Shown one piece after another: positions 20,775-22,518 of a DNA stretch of 22,518 bases. The stretch lies in NCBI GenBank assembly GCA_964345225.1, contig CAYFQB010000028.1, forward strand, positions 1 to 22,518. The letters run 5' to 3'. Below the pieces are notes generated by a model. That model did not search any database. It saw only the letters and a list, made by a program, of their open reading frames with translations, and had not been told where the DNA came from. The position numbers and the translations under genes are program-made. This DNA comes from CAYFQB01 sp964345225 (GTDB taxonomy: Bacteria > Nitrospirota > Thermodesulfovibrionia > Thermodesulfovibrionales > UBA6898). Each line of letters opens with the position of its first letter. The first letter of the stretch is position 1.

Positions 20775-21425
20775 TTGTCATTAAGAGTAAAGATCGTTTT
20801 ATTGCTTGTTCTGATCCTGTCACTTTTTATATCCCAGTTTTTTTGGGACATTGCATCATATTTCCATCCTGAACGTGTTAAGAACTGGCTGGTATCTGCT
20901 GGGGTACTCGCACCTTTCATATATATGGCATTAATGGCACTTGCAGTTATAATAAGCCCGATTCCAAGCCTGCCACTCGATATCGCTGCAGGTGCATTCT
21001 TTGGCCCCTTTGTCGGTACTTTATACTCTGTTGCAGGTGCGTTAGGCGGTGCAACGGTAAGTTTCATTGTAGCACGTCATCTAGGGCGTGAATTTATAGA
21101 AAGGTTCCTGGGAGGGCATGTTAACTTTTGCACAGAATGTTCAAATCGCCTTTTGACCAAAATAGTATTTCTCTCGCGCCTCCTGCCTGTCATATCATTT
21201 GATGTGGTCAGCTACGGTGCAGGTTTTACCAAGATGTCCTTGAAAAATTTTTTATTTGCGACATTTTTCGGAATGATCCCCCTTACATTTATCTACAATT
21301 ATTTCGGGTCTGTATTAGTCTTTGGAAGGGGATTGAGCATATTCCTCGGTATCGCCATGGTAATCCTCTTCTTCATCATTCCGAGATGGCTTGAACGAAA
21401 AGGCTTTTTGAAAAAATGCATTTAA
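20775..21425 (+). CDS. TVP38/TMEM64 (DedA superfamily) membrane protein, copy 2
   Basis: A 216-aa membrane protein with about five to six hydrophobic spans, first VKIVLLLVLILSLFISQFFW. Family signatures: LALAVIISPIPSLPLDIAAGAFFGP, GTLYSVAGALGGATVSFIVARHLGREF, and FLSRLLPVISFDVVSYGAGFTKMSLKNFL. The two copies in this window differ clearly in sequence (ISPIPSLPLD here against TSLSLPGAA in copy 1), so they are not a recent duplication. A CTEC motif in the loop around FCTECSNRL (about 116-124) could bind a metal or form a disulfide; I do not know it to be general in the family. Start is TTG at 20775 with AAGGAG 8 nt upstream; an ATG at 20766 is out of frame and stops at once. It sits third in the transferase operon. 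Confidence 0.88.
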   Translation: MSLRVKIVLLLVLILSLFISQFFWDIASYFHPERVKNWLVSAGVLAPFIYMALMALAVIISPIPSLPLDIAAGAFFGPFVGTLYSVAGALGGATVSFIVARHLGREFIERFLGGHVNFCTECSNRLLTKIVFLSRLLPVISFDVVSYGAGFTKMSLKNFLFATFFGMIPLTFIYNYFGSVLVFGRGLSIFLGIAMVILFFIIPRWLERKGFLKKCI

Positions 21426-21520
21426 CCAAATATTGCAACTCAATTTCCGGATGAAGACAACAATATCTGTTTTTTATTATAATAACCGGAATATTTATAA
21501 ATAATTTTTATTACAGTAAT

Positions 21521-21739
21521 ATGAAACCGCTTAATTGTGAAGATTGTTATTCACCTTATTGTTATGAAAAATTTACCTGTTTTGAGTGTGATGGAACAGG
21601 TATTTTAAATGAAAGTGTCGAAGAGGACAATTCAGAAGATAAATCTGAAAACAAAGAGAAATCTTCAGAACTTCCCTGCCAGTTATGTAATGGTGAAGGT
21701 GAGGTAACCATATATTGCCCTGATTATTTTGAACCCTGA
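21521..21739 (+). CDS. Small Cys-rich protein with DnaJ-like zinc-finger motifs
   Basis: A 72-aa protein that I cannot assign to a named family. It holds nine cysteines: an N-terminal cluster NCEDCYSPYCYEKF, then TCFECDGTG and, after a very acidic Glu/Asp/Ser/Lys linker (about residues 31-50), PCQLCNGEGE and a last Cys near the end. CxxCxGxG repeated twice is the signature of the DnaJ central zinc-binding domain, so one zinc held by two such knuckles is likely. Role unknown; disulfide/zinc chaperone or electron carrier are guesses. No Shine-Dalgarno sequence precedes the ATG, which lowers confidence, but the dense Cys pairs argue for a real protein. It lies about 95 nt after the TVP38 gene, on the same strand, and could be in the operon. 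Confidence 0.6.
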   Translation: MKPLNCEDCYSPYCYEKFTCFECDGTGILNESVEEDNSEDKSENKEKSSELPCQLCNGEGEVTIYCPDYFEP

Positions 21740-21784
21740 ATAACTTGAATCCTGCTTAAACATATCATCATTTAAAAAGTATCC

Positions 21785-21848
21785 TTAACCCAAAAAGTTC
21801 AATTAATTCATTTATTTTTATTTTGTTTTAATGCACTTTGGGGGTTAA
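21785..21848. repeat. Imperfect inverted repeat upstream of the last gene
   Basis: TTAACCCAAAAAGT (21785-21798) and ACTTTGGGGGTTAA (21835-21848) are inverted copies with 12 of 14 positions matching, separated by a very AT-rich 36-nt loop. It could end transcription of the previous operon or serve as a regulatory site for the nitronate monooxygenase-like gene; neither is settled by the sequence. Confidence 0.35.
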
Positions 21849-21979
21849 ACGTAAATTAATTGTAATACTTTTTAATGACTGCTTTATTACAGATGACATA
21901 ACAGTTTTTTTATGCTTTAAGTATATGGTACTTTTCTGTTACAATTGCCCATGAGATTTTATCCAAAGGAGCCGATACT

Positions 21980-22518
21980 ATTAATTTAAAATCAATACTT
22001 CCATCTTTGATAATCAAAGACAAAAAAATTCCATTGCCCATTATACAGGGCGGGATGGGTGTGGGCGTATCATTGCACCCACTTGCAGCAGCAGTGGCAA
22101 AAGAGGGAGGTGCCGGAATTATATCCAGTGCATGCCTTGACAGGCTTGTCACAAAAAGGAAAAAGAAAAAACTTAATATTTACGATGCCACTTATGAGGA
22201 AATTTCACTCGCAAAGGCTTCAGGAGGCTTTGCCGGCATAAACATCATGGTTGCTCTTATCAGGAGTTATAATGAATCTGTAACTGCAGCCATTGATGCA
22301 CGTGCTGATTTTATTATTTCAGGGGCAGGATTACCGCTTAACCTGCCTGCCATCCACCCTCCTAAAGACACGGCACTGATACCTATCGTATCATCTGCGA
22401 GAGCGCTGGAACTGATATGCAAAAAATGGGAAAGGTTAGGCTACAGGCCTGACGCCGTAGTACTTGAAGGACCATTAGCAGGCGGGCATCTCGGGTTTAA
22501 AATTGAGGACATTGGTCT
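21980..22518 (+). CDS. Nitronate monooxygenase-like flavoprotein, 3' end outside window
   Basis: The open frame runs off the right edge. It encodes the N-terminal half of an FMN-dependent (2-nitropropane dioxygenase/nitronate monooxygenase) TIM barrel: IPIIQGG-type start (IPLPIIQGGMGVGVS), HPLAAAVAKEGGAGIIS, GFAGINIMVALIRSYNESV, DFIISGAGLPLNLP and AVVLEGPLAGGHLGFK, the last being the FMN-phosphate region. In this large family the natural substrate is often unknown. No ATG exists in frame before the conserved core. The candidates are ATT at 21980, 8 nt after AAAGGAG and giving the sequence NLKSILPSLIIKDKK, or TTG at 22007. I chose ATT because of the ribosome binding site. The in-frame upstream stop is just before 21905. 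Identity is certain at family level; start and function are not. Confidence 0.85.
   Translation, partial: MNLKSILPSLIIKDKKIPLPIIQGGMGVGVSLHPLAAAVAKEGGAGIISSACLDRLVTKRKKKKLNIYDATYEEISLAKASGGFAGINIMVALIRSYNESVTAAIDARADFIISGAGLPLNLPAIHPPKDTALIPIVSSARALELICKKWERLGYRPDAVVLEGPLAGGHLGFKIEDIG

Noticed and set aside
21910..22152. 80-codon minus-strand frame
   Set aside because: It is the shadow of the conserved nitronate monooxygenase-like start on the plus strand.

Overview
The window is AT-rich bacterial chromosome (about 40% G+C by eye). It has Gram-negative features: Sec signal peptides, one lipobox, periplasmic c-type cytochrome machinery, and lipid-bilayer proteins of the TVP38/DedA type. The gene set (ArsS-type selenoprotein, CW-type Cys-rich protein, DUF3047, GH15 fused to DUF547, short Gnd, GT families TIGR04282/TIGR04283) would fit Nitrospirota or a deltaproteobacterial (Desulfobacterota-like) lineage. 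That placement is inference; no rRNA or marker gene is present. There are no tRNA, rRNA, CRISPR or intact insertion sequences.

Layout. 1-2.5 kb: a membrane-anchored helical protein, a small Cys/Trp-rich protein broken by one extra A in an A8 run, and a secreted DUF3047 protein. 2.7-6.3 kb (minus strand): ArsS radical SAM protein with an in-frame UGA (selenocysteine) and a SECIS-like hairpin, its partner CMD/AhpD-like peroxidase, then a di-heme cytochrome c peroxidase (MauG type) paired with a double FixH/YtkA-like protein. 6.5-11.4 kb (plus strand): a pentose phosphate operon, rpe-like, transaldolase, gnd, zwf, pgl, with overlapping last genes. 11.5-12.8 kb: a glycine-zipper lipoprotein followed by about 900 bases without a clear gene. 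That stretch holds a long inverted repeat built of degenerate heptamers plus several hairpins. 12.8-18.9 kb (minus strand): GH15 glucoamylase/trehalase-like enzyme fused to DUF547, a mercuric-reductase-like flavoprotein, a TVP38/TMEM64 protein and glucokinase. 18.9-19.4 kb: a regulatory and repeat-bearing intergenic stretch. 19.4-21.7 kb (plus strand): the two rSAM/selenodomain-associated transferases, a second TVP38 protein and a small zinc-ribbon-like protein. 21.98 kb to the end: the start of a nitronate monooxygenase-like flavoprotein.

How the genes work together. Two themes are interleaved. One is carbohydrate use: GH15 would release glucose, glucokinase would phosphorylate it, and zwf-pgl-gnd-rpe-tal would oxidise and rearrange it, giving NADPH and pentose phosphates. 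The other is the arsenosugar-type radical SAM/selenodomain system (ArsS, its peroxidase, TIGR04283, TIGR04282, TVP38 proteins, the FAD disulfide oxidoreductase and the DUF547 domain), here split into several clusters. No ArsM-type methyltransferase is visible in the window. The most interesting direct observations are the UGA-recoded ArsS C-terminus with its hairpin, the GH15-DUF547 fusion, the poly(A) frameshift, and the heptamer inverted-repeat element.
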